NCBI GenBank assembly: GCA_034432755.1
Contig: DAOUBQ010000028.1
Location: 18,332 to 82,331, forward strand
DNA: 64,000 nt
Reading direction: 5' to 3'
Source: UBA5195 sp034432755
GTDB lineage: Bacteria; Chloroflexota; Anaerolineae; Anaerolineales; Villigracilaceae
Shown piece by piece: positions 53,329 through 62,232 of this stretch. The notes below the pieces were generated by a model. The model searched no databases, was not told the DNA's origin, and was given only the letters and a program-made list of their open reading frames with translations. How positions within the stretch are numbered: the stretch's first letter is position 1; each line of letters opens with the position of its first letter. The translations under genes and the position numbers were made by a program.

Positions 53329-55395
53329 TTGACTTTCTTGAAACGTTTTCACTGGTTCGAACTGGCGCTCATCATCGTCGTGATGAGCGTTCACATCTAC
53401 GCGGCCTTTTCGGCCCCGCACAACTTCTCCATGCGCTGGTTCGTACGCGATGACGCATATTACTACTTTAAGGTAGCGCAAAACATCAGCGAAGGGCGCG
53501 GCTCCACCTTCGACGGCATCAACCCAACCAACGGCTACCACCCACTCTGGACGCTGGTTTGCGTGCCGATTTTCGCCCTGGCGCGCTTTGACTTAATCCT
53601 GCCCCTGCGCGTTTTACTGGTGGTCATGGCCGCCCTGAGCGTTGCTGCATCCATCCTTCTCTTTCGCCTGCTCAAAAAGCCGGTGGGCGAGCCGATAGCC
53701 ATGCTGGCCGCCGCTTATTGGGGGCTAGACATCACCATTCACGGCACCATCACCCAACAAGGACTGGAAACCGGGTTGGTGGCACTTTCGGTGATGCTTT
53801 TCCTGCGCATGATGCAGGTTTTGGACGAAAAAGAAACCTTGCTCCCCGGCGATTACGTCAAACTGGCGTTGGCCGCGCTCTTGGTCCTATTTAGCCGCCT
53901 GGATGGAATTTACCTTGTCCTGATAGCAGGCGTGTGGATGGTCTTTCGCCGCTCTGCCATGCGCTACCTGGTGCCGCTCGATTTGCTGCTGGCCTTCGGG
54001 GCGGTAGTCGGCGCATACCTGCAACGCGCCGGGCTAACATTCTACCTGCTGGTCTTTGCCGATTCAGCCATTCTGATGAGCGCCATCACCTTTGTTTTGC
54101 AAGCCGTTGTCTTTTACTTTTTAGGATTGTATGAACACCCGAAAACGCAAACCACTCGCCAAATTGCGGTCCGCGCTCTGATTGGCGTCAGCCTCGTCAC
54201 CACGCTCACCACCATCATCATGCTGCTGGCTGACGCATTTGGTCTGGCCGAGATGCCGCGCGCCGTCCCCCTGCTCTACTGGCTGTTGATGAGCAGCCTG
54301 ACCCTGGCAGTTCGCCTGGGGCTGCGCGCCATTTCACAGCGTAAGGTCAGTGTTTCAGCACCCCTATCGCTTAAGCAGCAGATAAAAGTTCAGATGGCGC
54401 ATTTATCATATTGGCTACACGCTGGTTTTGTGTATTATAGTGTCTTGGGGTCCGGTTTGCTCACTTACATGGGCATCAACCGCCTGTTCTTTGGCACATT
54501 TATGCCGGTCAGCGGGCAAATCAAACGCTGGTGGGGGTCTCTGCCCAATAACGTTTACGGTGGCGGGAGCAAGAGCGTGCTGGATATGTACACGCTTGAC
54601 CCGTTACATTCTCAACCCTGGGGCTTGCTCACGCAACCGCTCTATGCCTGGGCGGAGAACCTGTCGTTAAACGGTGGAACGGCTGCAGCCTGGTACTGGT
54701 TTGCCATGATTTTGCTGCTCGCCGCGTGGCTGTTCGTCGTCCTGCGAAATCGTTCCCGCAGCCTCCGGCGCATTCTCCAAACCGGCTTCATCCCGCTCCT
54801 CTTGAGCGCCTGGCTGCATGGCTTCTTGTATGGCGCAATGGGTTATGCGGCCTCGCACGAATGGTATTGGACAACCCAAATGGCCTCGCTGGTGCTGGCG
54901 GGCGCACTGGGCCTGCACAGCCTGCTCGACCTGTTGCCCCGCCGCACACAAGCCCAAAAGGCAATCGGGGCCGGGGCCGGCTTGCTCAGCCTGCTTCTGG
55001 CTTATACCTTTGTGACAAACATCGTTGCGCGTATGCCCTATTCCGACCGCTTTACGGGACAACCCTACATGGACATGCTGCCCATCCTGGAAGGATACAC
55101 CGAAGAAGGCGCGCTGATTGGCATGACAGGCGGCGGAAATGCCGGCTATTTCATTCGCAACCGCACTGTTGTTAATATGGATGGGCTGATTAACTCTTAT
55201 GCCTATTTTCAGGCCCTCAAGGCGGGCCAGGCCTCACAATACCTGGCCGAACTGGGGCTGGATTATGTGTTTGCCAACCGCTATATCATCACCGCCAGCA
55301 TGCCCTACGTGGAGCAATTCAGTCCCGAACAGTTTATCCCGGTAACAGGCGCGCCGCAGTATGGGCGCAAGGAATTGATGAAGTTCGTCCCGTAA
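53329..55395 (+). CDS. GT-C family membrane protein, DD-motif type
   Basis: A 688-residue multi-helix protein starting at a TTG with GAGGT five bases upstream. After one helix the loop reads FVRDDAYYYFKVAQNISEG and then FDGINPTNGYHPLWTL, a recurring signature of a GT-C subfamily with Asp-Asp in the first periplasmic loop. About twelve further hydrophobic segments and a C-terminal soluble part (INSYAYFQALKAG, GLDYVFANRY) follow. It is the third such enzyme in a row. The sugar carried is unknown. Confidence 0.72.
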   Translation: MTFLKRFHWFELALIIVVMSVHIYAAFSAPHNFSMRWFVRDDAYYYFKVAQNISEGRGSTFDGINPTNGYHPLWTLVCVPIFALARFDLILPLRVLLVVMAALSVAASILLFRLLKKPVGEPIAMLAAAYWGLDITIHGTITQQGLETGLVALSVMLFLRMMQVLDEKETLLPGDYVKLALAALLVLFSRLDGIYLVLIAGVWMVFRRSAMRYLVPLDLLLAFGAVVGAYLQRAGLTFYLLVFADSAILMSAITFVLQAVVFYFLGLYEHPKTQTTRQIAVRALIGVSLVTTLTTIIMLLADAFGLAEMPRAVPLLYWLLMSSLTLAVRLGLRAISQRKVSVSAPLSLKQQIKVQMAHLSYWLHAGFVYYSVLGSGLLTYMGINRLFFGTFMPVSGQIKRWWGSLPNNVYGGGSKSVLDMYTLDPLHSQPWGLLTQPLYAWAENLSLNGGTAAAWYWFAMILLLAAWLFVVLRNRSRSLRRILQTGFIPLLLSAWLHGFLYGAMGYAASHEWYWTTQMASLVLAGALGLHSLLDLLPRRTQAQKAIGAGAGLLSLLLAYTFVTNIVARMPYSDRFTGQPYMDMLPILEGYTEEGALIGMTGGGNAGYFIRNRTVVNMDGLINSYAYFQALKAGQASQYLAELGLDYVFANRYIITASMPYVEQFSPEQFIPVTGAPQYGRKELMKFVP

Positions 55396-55414
55396 AATTT
55401 TTCAAACAACAAAC

Positions 55415-55810
55415 ATGAAAACTGATTCCAACCGCCCCCTCCGCGTAACTATCTTGACCGTCTTTGTGTTATCTATCACGTCTTGGAACGCCATTCGTGC
55501 CTACAGCGCAATCGCAAATTGGGAACTCTTGAGAGAATTTGGCGCACCGCCGGGTTATATAATGGGAACAGGGCTGGCAGGGACCCTCGCCGGGCTGTGG
55601 CTGGTGTACTTGCTCTGGGCCGGGAAACGACCGGCATTCGCCGGTGGGTTAGCCCTGGCAGGGCTATATTTTGCCTGGTACTGGTTCGACCGGCTGGCAA
55701 TTCAGCCTTCGCCCGCGCCCAACCTGGTCTTTAGCATCGCGGCTTCTACATCGCTATTGGCAATGTTCGTATTTGGCATGGTTTTGACAAGAGATTTTTT
55801 CAATCAATAA
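55415..55810 (+). CDS. Small four-helix membrane protein
   Basis: A 131-residue protein with hydrophobic segments near residues 10-28, 48-68, 75-92 and 105-125 (VTILTVFVLSITSWNAI, GLAGTLAGLWLVYLLWAG, GLALAGLYFAWYWF, SIAASTSLLAMFVFGMVL). No family is recognised. It follows the third glycosyltransferase by 19 bases without a clear ribosome site and probably ends that transcript. A tract with ATTCGATACTCGAAT repeats lies between it and the carboxylase operon. Confidence 0.65.
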   Translation: MKTDSNRPLRVTILTVFVLSITSWNAIRAYSAIANWELLREFGAPPGYIMGTGLAGTLAGLWLVYLLWAGKRPAFAGGLALAGLYFAWYWFDRLAIQPSPAPNLVFSIAASTSLLAMFVFGMVLTRDFFNQ

Positions 55811-55850
55811 GACAATATTCGATACTCGAATAACGAATCACCAAGGAGAG

Positions 55851-57425
55851 ATGATGAGCGAAACGACCATCCAGCGTGAGACCCCGCCCCATATTCAAAC
55901 CCTGCGTGAGCGCCAAGCCAGGGCGCGGTTGGGCGGTGGCGAGGAAAGAATTCAGTCCCAACACCAACGCGGCAAACTAACCGCGCGCGAGCGCATTGAC
56001 CTTCTATTAGACAAAGGCTCGTTTCGCGAAATTGACGCTTTTGTCACGCACCGCACCCACGATTTTGGGCTGGACAAGCAACGATTCCCGTCTGACAGCG
56101 TAGTCACCGGCTGGGGCACGATTGAGGGGCGGTTGGTATACGTCTTTTCGCAAGATTTCACCGTCTTTGGCGGCTCGCTGGGCGAAGTCCACGCCGAAAA
56201 AGTCGTCAAAATCATGGAAATGGCAATGAAAAACGGCGCGCCAGTGATTGGGCTGAACGATTCGGGCGGCGCGCGCATCCAAGAAGGGGTCGTCTCACTG
56301 GGAGGCTACGCCGACATTTTCCTGCGCAATACGCTTGCCAGCGGCGTCATCCCACAAATTTCGGCCATCATGGGGCCGTGCGCGGGCGGCGCGGTCTATT
56401 CCCCGGCGCTCACCGATTTTATTTTCATGGTGCGCAACTCCTCCTACATGTTCGTCACCGGGCCAGATGTGGTCAAGGCAGTCACGCACGAAGAAGTGAC
56501 CCAGGAAGAACTGGGCGGGGCCAGCGTCCACGCTGAGAAATCGGGCGTCTGCCATGTGGCCGCCGACAGCGAGGCCGATACGCTCTACCTCATCCGTAAA
56601 CTGATTGGCTACATTCCACAAAACAACATGGAAGACCCGCCCTTCGTCCATACCAGCGATGACCCGCTGCGCATGGACGAATCGCTCAACAGCATCATCC
56701 CCAATGATGCCGGAAAGCCCTATGACATCAAAGATGTCATCCGCCCAATTGTAGATAACGGCGAATTCTTTGAAATTCACGAAAATTATGCCATGAACGT
56801 GGTGGTTGGCTTTGCGCGGCTGGGAGGTCATTCCATCGGGATTGTTGCCAACCAACCTGCGGTGCTGGCCGGCGTGCTGGATATTGACGCCAGCGAAAAG
56901 GCGGCGCGCTTCATCCGCTTCTGCGATGCATTCAATATTCCGATTGTGACCTTCGAGGATGTTCCCGGCTTCCTGCCTGGCACAGTGCAAGAGCATGGCG
57001 GAATCATCCGCTCGGGAGCAAAACTGCTCTATGCCTACTGCGAAGCAACCGTGCCAAAACTGACCGTCATCACCCGCAAAGCGTATGGGGGCGCATATTG
57101 CGTCATGTCCTCCAAGCACATTCGCGGCGACGTGAACCTGGCCTGGCCAGCCGCCGAAATCGCCGTGATGGGGCCAGAGGGAGCAGTCAACATTATCTTC
57201 CGCAGGGAGTTGGACAAAGCCGAAGACCCTGCCGCGCGAAAGGCCGAACTGGTGGCGGAGTACCGCGAGAAATTTGCCAACCCTTACGTGGCGGCGGAAC
57301 GCGGCTATATCGACGATGTCATCGAGCCAAAAGAAACTCGCCCGCGCCTGATTAACGCCCTTGAGATGCTCCAGAACAAGCGCGACGCCAACCCGGCCAA
57401 GAAACACGGGAATATCCCGCTGTAA
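55851..57425 (+). CDS. Acyl-CoA carboxylase, carboxyltransferase subunit
   Basis: Transfers the carboxyl group from biotin to an acyl-CoA (PccB type, 524 residues). Both crotonase-like halves are present: GLNDSGGARIQEGV and GPCAGGAVYSPAL in the first, FEDVPGFLPGTVQEHGGIIR and KAYGGAYCVMSSKH in the second. In propionyl-CoA carboxylases the latter has Asp where Cys417 is found here, a position known to control acyl-CoA choice. AAGGAGAG is next to two consecutive ATGs; the second, at 55854, has the better spacing. The biotin carboxylase and carrier genes follow, so the complex has three separate subunits. Substrate is therefore open. Confidence 0.92.
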   Translation: MMSETTIQRETPPHIQTLRERQARARLGGGEERIQSQHQRGKLTARERIDLLLDKGSFREIDAFVTHRTHDFGLDKQRFPSDSVVTGWGTIEGRLVYVFSQDFTVFGGSLGEVHAEKVVKIMEMAMKNGAPVIGLNDSGGARIQEGVVSLGGYADIFLRNTLASGVIPQISAIMGPCAGGAVYSPALTDFIFMVRNSSYMFVTGPDVVKAVTHEEVTQEELGGASVHAEKSGVCHVAADSEADTLYLIRKLIGYIPQNNMEDPPFVHTSDDPLRMDESLNSIIPNDAGKPYDIKDVIRPIVDNGEFFEIHENYAMNVVVGFARLGGHSIGIVANQPAVLAGVLDIDASEKAARFIRFCDAFNIPIVTFEDVPGFLPGTVQEHGGIIRSGAKLLYAYCEATVPKLTVITRKAYGGAYCVMSSKHIRGDVNLAWPAAEIAVMGPEGAVNIIFRRELDKAEDPAARKAELVAEYREKFANPYVAAERGYIDDVIEPKETRPRLINALEMLQNKRDANPAKKHGNIPL

Positions 57426-57508
57426 ATACGGACTGAAAAATGATGAATGCGGAATGAAAAACAAAACCATCTTTCATCGCTCATCACACATCATTCGATG
57501 GAGTTTCC

Positions 57509-59011
57509 ATGTTCAAAAAAGTCTTAATCGCCAATCGCGGAGAAATTGCAGTGCGCATCATCCGCGCCTGCCGAGAAGTGGGGCTAGAGACAGTGGCCGT
57601 ATTCTCGGAGGCCGACCGCCAGGCCCTGCACGTCCGCCTGGCCGATGAAGCCTACCTGCTGGGGCCTGCCCCCTCGCGCGAATCGTATCTGCGAATGGAC
57701 AAAATCCTCGAAATCGCCCGCAAAGTGGGCGCAGATGCCATCCACCCTGGCTATGGCTTTCTGGCTGAGCGCGAGGAATTTGCGACGGCCTGCGCCGAAA
57801 ACGGCATCACCTTCATTGGGCCAAAACCATCTTCGATTGCCGCCATGGGCGACAAAATGACCGCCCGTGAAACGGTTCGCAAAGCAGGCGTACCGGTAGT
57901 GCCAGGAACGGAAGACGTAGGTAACCTGACAGACGATGAATTGCTGGCCGTTGCACCTAAAATCGGCTTCCCATTACTCATCAAGGCCACGGCAGGCGGC
58001 GGCGGCAAGGGGATGCGCGAAGTGCGCAGCCTGCAAGAAATGCCAGAGCTGCTCAAATCGGCGCGGCGCGAAGCCGAATCGGCCTTTGGGGATGGAAACG
58101 TCTACCTGGAAAAGCTCGTCACCGGCGCGCGGCATATAGAAATTCAGATTTTGGCCGATGGGCACGGCAACGTCATTCACCTGGGCGAACGCGACTGTTC
58201 CATTCAGCGCCGCCACCAAAAACTGGTCGAAGAAGCGCCCTCCCCCATTATGGATGAAGACCTGCGCCAGAAAATGGGCGCAGTGGCCGTGAAAGCCGCC
58301 CAGGCAGTAGATTACGTCAATGCCGGAACGATCGAGTTCCTGGTTGATAAAGACCGCAATTTCTACTTCTTGGAGATGAACACCCGCTTGCAAGTCGAGC
58401 ATCCCGTCACCGAAATGGTGACAGGAGTGGACATCGTCAAGGAGCAAATCCGAATTGCGCGTGGACGCCCCATGCAGTACAAACAGGAAGATATTCAGTT
58501 CAACGGCGCAGTCATCGAGTGCCGCATCAATGCCGAAGACCCCTACGAAAACTTCATGCCCTCCACCGGGCGGATTACCCACAGCCTGTTGCCTACCGGC
58601 CCCGGCGTGCGGGTTGATACGGGCGTATACCCAGGTTTTGAAATTACGCCATTTTACGACCCAATGATTTCCAAACTAATTGTGTGGGGCGAAACCCGCG
58701 CCCAAGCCATCCTGCGCATGCGGCGCGCGTTGGAGGAATACCGCATCGTCGGTGTGCGGACGAATATCCCTTTCCACCAAACGCTGATGGATAGTCACCG
58801 CTTCATGGGCGGTCAGTATGATACGCGCTTCGTGGAAGAACGCTTCTCCATTCAGGAAGAAAGCGACCCAGGCATGATGGAAATTGCCGCCGTCTTCGCA
58901 ACGCTCGCCGCTCACCAGCAAACAGAACGCTCCGCGCAGTTCGTCCAGCGCAACGAGCGCGATACATCCAACTGGAAGTGGGTCGGGCGCTGGGAACGAA
59001 TGCACCGATGA
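57509..59011 (+). CDS. accC: Acyl-CoA carboxylase, biotin carboxylase subunit
   Basis: ATP-grasp enzyme of 500 residues that carboxylates biotin. IANRGEIAVRIIRACRE at the N-terminus, IHPGYGFLAE, the ATP lid KATAGGGGKGMREV, RDCSIQRRHQKLVEEAP and FLEMNTRLQVEHPVTE are all present. There is no fused carrier domain, which agrees with the separate carrier gene 52 bases downstream. GGAG precedes the ATG at 57509. The 83 bases before it hold a low-complexity ATGATGAATGCGGAATGA-type stretch and no gene. Confidence 0.93.
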   Translation: MFKKVLIANRGEIAVRIIRACREVGLETVAVFSEADRQALHVRLADEAYLLGPAPSRESYLRMDKILEIARKVGADAIHPGYGFLAEREEFATACAENGITFIGPKPSSIAAMGDKMTARETVRKAGVPVVPGTEDVGNLTDDELLAVAPKIGFPLLIKATAGGGGKGMREVRSLQEMPELLKSARREAESAFGDGNVYLEKLVTGARHIEIQILADGHGNVIHLGERDCSIQRRHQKLVEEAPSPIMDEDLRQKMGAVAVKAAQAVDYVNAGTIEFLVDKDRNFYFLEMNTRLQVEHPVTEMVTGVDIVKEQIRIARGRPMQYKQEDIQFNGAVIECRINAEDPYENFMPSTGRITHSLLPTGPGVRVDTGVYPGFEITPFYDPMISKLIVWGETRAQAILRMRRALEEYRIVGVRTNIPFHQTLMDSHRFMGGQYDTRFVEERFSIQEESDPGMMEIAAVFATLAAHQQTERSAQFVQRNERDTSNWKWVGRWERMHR

Positions 59012-59062
59012 TTCAGTGACCAGTGAGCAGCATTCAGTGAGACATGTTGAAACGAGGATGTT

Positions 59063-59557
59063 ATGAAATATGTGACAACTATCGAAGATAAAGAGTTCAA
59101 TGTCGAAATCATCGATGAGAAGCACATCCGCATCAACGAGCATGTCCTAGAAGTCGATTTAATGGCGGTTAGCGGACAGCCGGTTTATTCGTTGATTATC
59201 GGCGGAAAATCCTACGAGGCCTACGTCTACCCCGAAGAAAAAGACTGGCAAATTTTGCTGCGCGGGCGCCAGTACAAGGCGACGGTGGAAAATGAGCGCG
59301 AAAAACGACTCAAAACGGCGGGGGGAGCCAGGGCAGAGAGCGGCGAATTTCATCTCAAAGCGCCTATGCCTGGCCTGGTCGTCAGCATTCCCATTGAAGA
59401 GGGGCAGCACGTCAAAAAAGGCCAGGTATTGGTCATTCTTGAATCAATGAAAATGCAGAACGAGTTGAAATCGCCCAGGGATGGCACAGCGCATCGTATC
59501 CGCATCAAGCCGGGCGAAAGCGTGGAGCAGCGCCAAACACTCTTGAGCGTGATCTAA
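59063..59557 (+). CDS. Biotin carboxyl carrier protein of the acyl-CoA carboxylase
   Basis: A 164-residue carrier whose C-terminal biotinyl domain (about 97-164) has the ILESMKMQNEL motif with the biotin-accepting Lys130. The N-terminal 90 residues form a beta-rich domain resembling the linker region of propionyl-CoA carboxylase alpha subunits. GAGG lies before the ATG. It is the last gene of the carboxylase operon and is followed directly by a strong hairpin. Confidence 0.92.
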   Translation: MKYVTTIEDKEFNVEIIDEKHIRINEHVLEVDLMAVSGQPVYSLIIGGKSYEAYVYPEEKDWQILLRGRQYKATVENEREKRLKTAGGARAESGEFHLKAPMPGLVVSIPIEEGQHVKKGQVLVILESMKMQNELKSPRDGTAHRIRIKPGESVEQRQTLLSVI

Positions 59558-59558
59558 C

Positions 59559-59595
59559 AAACGTCCCGAAGGTTTTTCAGGCCTTCGGGACGTTT
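59559..59595 (+). terminator. Terminator of the carboxylase operon
   Basis: A 14-base-pair perfect stem AAACGTCCCGAAGG/CCTTCGGGACGTTT with a nine-base loop starts two bases after the carrier stop codon and ends in TTT. Confidence 0.75.
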
Positions 59596-59600
59596 ATGTA

Positions 59601-59629
59601 TTGACCCACAAAATCATCAATGGTATTAT
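59601..59629 (+). promoter_or_regulatory. Promoter of the GntR gene
   Basis: TTGACC and TATTAT with a 17-base spacer, directly after the carboxylase terminator. Confidence 0.7.
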
Positions 59630-59656
59630 ATTAATCATAAAAATTATCCGATTAAT
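59630..59656. promoter_or_regulatory. Operator candidate for the GntR regulator
   Basis: ATTAATC and its exact complement GATTAAT with a 13-base spacer cover the expected transcription start. The position suits autorepression. Confidence 0.45.
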
Positions 59657-59683
59657 CAAATTTATTTGACCTATCCCATCATC

Positions 59684-60367
59684 ATGGCAGTAAACCACAT
59701 CTCCGAATTCATGCGCTACCTGGCTGCCCACCCGCAGTCAGAAGAAAGCCTCCCCCCGCTGACCAGCCTGGGCGCAGAGTTGGGCGTAAGCGTTGCCAGC
59801 CTGCGCGAACAACTGGAGGTGGCGCGCGCATTGGGATTGGTAGAAGTCCGTCCGCGCACCGGAATCCGCCGCCTGGCATACACCTTCTTACCGGCAGTAC
59901 GCCAAAGCCTGGGTTATGCCATGACACTCGATGAAGCCAACTTTCAGCGCTTCGCCGACCTGCGCAAACACGTCGAGGCGGCTTACTGGCATGAGGCGGC
60001 GGCAAAATTAACCCCCGAAGACCACCAAAAACTCAAGCAACTGGTGGCACGCGCCTGGGAAAAACTGGACGGGCGTCCCATTCAAATTCCCCATGAAGAA
60101 CACAAACTACTTCATCTCACCATCTATGGGCGGCTCGATAACCCCTTCGTAAGCGGCATCTTGGAGGCTTACTGGGATGCTTACGAATCCATCGGCCTGA
60201 ACGTCTTCACCGACTACGCCTACCTGCGCGAGGTGTGGGAATATCACCAGCGCATGGTCGATTCGATTTGCAGCGGCGATTTCGAGTTGGGCCATCGGGC
60301 GCTGGTCGAACACGCCGATATGCTGGCGGATTTGCTCGACCACCGGCCAATGAACAGTAAGCAGTAA
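59684..60367 (+). CDS. GntR-family regulator, FadR subgroup
   Basis: Transcription regulator of 227 residues from the ATG at 59684 (a TTG 18 bases earlier is in frame). The winged helix covers about residues 1-70: LPPLTSLGAELGVSVASLRE is the recognition helix region and RPRTGIRRL the wing. The rest is an all-helical FadR-like (FCD) ligand domain with DLRKHVEAAYWHEAA and HRALVEHADML. These domains bind organic acids or acyl ligands. A palindrome covers its own transcription start. KorA begins 67 bases after its stop, so the 2-oxoacid oxidoreductase is a likely target. Confidence 0.85.
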   Translation: MAVNHISEFMRYLAAHPQSEESLPPLTSLGAELGVSVASLREQLEVARALGLVEVRPRTGIRRLAYTFLPAVRQSLGYAMTLDEANFQRFADLRKHVEAAYWHEAAAKLTPEDHQKLKQLVARAWEKLDGRPIQIPHEEHKLLHLTIYGRLDNPFVSGILEAYWDAYESIGLNVFTDYAYLREVWEYHQRMVDSICSGDFELGHRALVEHADMLADLLDHRPMNSKQ

Positions 60368-60434
60368 ACAGTGTACACTAAGCGGGGAACGGAAAAACCG
60401 GTCTCCCTTGCAGTCAAATCGTCAGAGGAGAAAT

Positions 60435-62231
60435 ATGACCCAACGAATTGTCAATGATTTTTCAATAACAGTCGGCACGGCCAACGGCTCAGGCAGTTCA
60501 ACCGCCAACAACACTATCCTGCGCGCCCTGTTCAAAATGGGAATTCCCGTTTCGGGCAAGAACCTGTTCCCATCAAACATTCAGGGCCTGCCCACCTGGT
60601 ACACCATCCGCATCAACGGCGAGGGGTTCACCGCTCGGCGCGAAACCCACGAAATTATGGTTGCAATGAACCCGGCCTCGTTTGTCCGTGACTTGGCCGA
60701 TGTGGCGCCAGGCGGGGCCTTTTTCTACGCCGATGACATCAAACTGCCCATCAACCGCACAGACATCAGCATTTACCCTATGCCCGTCAAACAGTTGGTG
60801 CGCTCCAACCCCGAAATTCCGGCTAACCTGCGTGACCTGGTCGCCAATATGGTCTACGTCGGCATACTGGCACAAATCATTGGCATAGACATTGCCAAAA
60901 TCGAACAGGCGCTCAAATTCCACTTCAAGAACAAAGAAAAGCCCGTCTCACTCAATATGAGCATGGTGAGGGCCGGGGCCGAATGGGCCGCCGCCAACCT
61001 GACCAAGAGCGACCCATTCTACGCTGAACCAATGGACAAAACCAATGGCCTGATTATGGCCGACGGCAACACCGCCGCCGCCCTGGGCGCCATTTACGGA
61101 GGGGTGCAATTTGCGGGCTGGTATCCCATCACACCGGCCTCCAGCCTGGCCGAGGCCCTCAATGAATACCTGCCCCAACTGCGCGCCACCCAAAACGGCA
61201 AAAACACCTTCGCCATCATCCAAGCCGAGGACGAACTGGCCGCGATCGGCATGTGCGTCGGCGCGGGCTGGGCAGGCTTGCGCGCCATGACCTCCACCTC
61301 CGGCCCCGGCATGAGCCTGATGACCGAATATGCCGGGCTGGCTTACTTTGCCGAAGTGCCACTGGTCATTTGGGATGTACAACGCATGGGTCCCAGCACC
61401 GGCCTGCCGACCCGCACCTCGCAAGGCGACCTGGCATTCGTCGCCAACATGGGACATGGTGACATCGATTCGCTCATCTTGTTGCCCGGCTCCATCAGCG
61501 AGTGCTTCGAGTTTGGCTGGCGCGCCTTCGACATCGCTGAGCGGATCCAGACCCCCGTCTATGTACTCTCTGACCTGGATTTTGGAATGAACCAGTGGAT
61601 GAGCAAGCCTTTCCAATACCCCGATGTCCCCATGGACCGCGGCAAAGTGCTGTGGGAAGAAGACCTGGAGCGCATCAAAGGTGACTGGGGCCGTTACCGT
61701 GACGTGGACGGCGACGGTATCGCCTACCGCACCCTGCCCGGCAACACCCACCCGCTCAGCGCCTACTTTACGCGCGGCACTGGTCACACCCCCGAAGCGC
61801 GCTACTCCGAAGACCCGGAGGTGTGGGTCGCCAACATGGAGCGGCTCAAAAAGAAATACGAGACCGCCAAACAATACCTGCCCCGCTCGATTGTTCATCA
61901 AACCGAAGGCGCGAAATTTGGCATCATTGCCTACGGTTCGACCGACCCGGCAGTCGAAGAAGCGCGCGCCTGGCTGGAGCATAAACACGGCCTAAAAAGT
62001 GACTACCTGCGCCTGCGCGCCATGCCCTTTACCAGCGAAGTGAGCGAATTCATTGCCGCTCATGAGCGCGTGTACGTCGTTGAAATGAACCGCGACGGGC
62101 AGTTACAGCAACTCTTAAGCATTAAACACCCCGAACACGCCACGCGGCTGATTTCGGTTGCCTTCAACGACGGCCTGCCGCCCACTGCCAAGTGGATTTG
62201 GTCGTCCATCCTGGAACAGGAGGAAAAATAA
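60435..62231 (+). CDS. korA: 2-oxoacid:ferredoxin oxidoreductase, alpha (gamma-alpha fused) subunit
   Basis: Large subunit of a CoA-acylating 2-oxoacid oxidoreductase, 598 residues. The N-terminal 190 residues are the gamma domain (GTANGSGSSTANNTILRALF), the rest the alpha domain with GWYPITPASSLAEALNEYL, QAEDELAAIGMCVGAGWAG and TSTSGPGMSLMTEYAGLAYF. The likely reaction is oxidation of 2-oxoglutarate to succinyl-CoA with reduction of ferredoxin; other 2-oxoacids are possible. The ATG at 60435 has AGAGGAGAAAT upstream. korB begins one base after its stop. Confidence 0.93.
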   Translation: MTQRIVNDFSITVGTANGSGSSTANNTILRALFKMGIPVSGKNLFPSNIQGLPTWYTIRINGEGFTARRETHEIMVAMNPASFVRDLADVAPGGAFFYADDIKLPINRTDISIYPMPVKQLVRSNPEIPANLRDLVANMVYVGILAQIIGIDIAKIEQALKFHFKNKEKPVSLNMSMVRAGAEWAAANLTKSDPFYAEPMDKTNGLIMADGNTAAALGAIYGGVQFAGWYPITPASSLAEALNEYLPQLRATQNGKNTFAIIQAEDELAAIGMCVGAGWAGLRAMTSTSGPGMSLMTEYAGLAYFAEVPLVIWDVQRMGPSTGLPTRTSQGDLAFVANMGHGDIDSLILLPGSISECFEFGWRAFDIAERIQTPVYVLSDLDFGMNQWMSKPFQYPDVPMDRGKVLWEEDLERIKGDWGRYRDVDGDGIAYRTLPGNTHPLSAYFTRGTGHTPEARYSEDPEVWVANMERLKKKYETAKQYLPRSIVHQTEGAKFGIIAYGSTDPAVEEARAWLEHKHGLKSDYLRLRAMPFTSEVSEFIAAHERVYVVEMNRDGQLQQLLSIKHPEHATRLISVAFNDGLPPTAKWIWSSILEQEEK

Positions 62232-62232
62232 G

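Noticed and set aside
56295..57470. Minus-strand open frame opposite the carboxyltransferase gene
   Set aside because: Shadow frame; the plus-strand protein is conserved along its whole length.
60948..61988. Long minus-strand open frame opposite korA
   Set aside because: Antisense shadow of a well supported gene in high-GC codon use; low-complexity composition and no domain.
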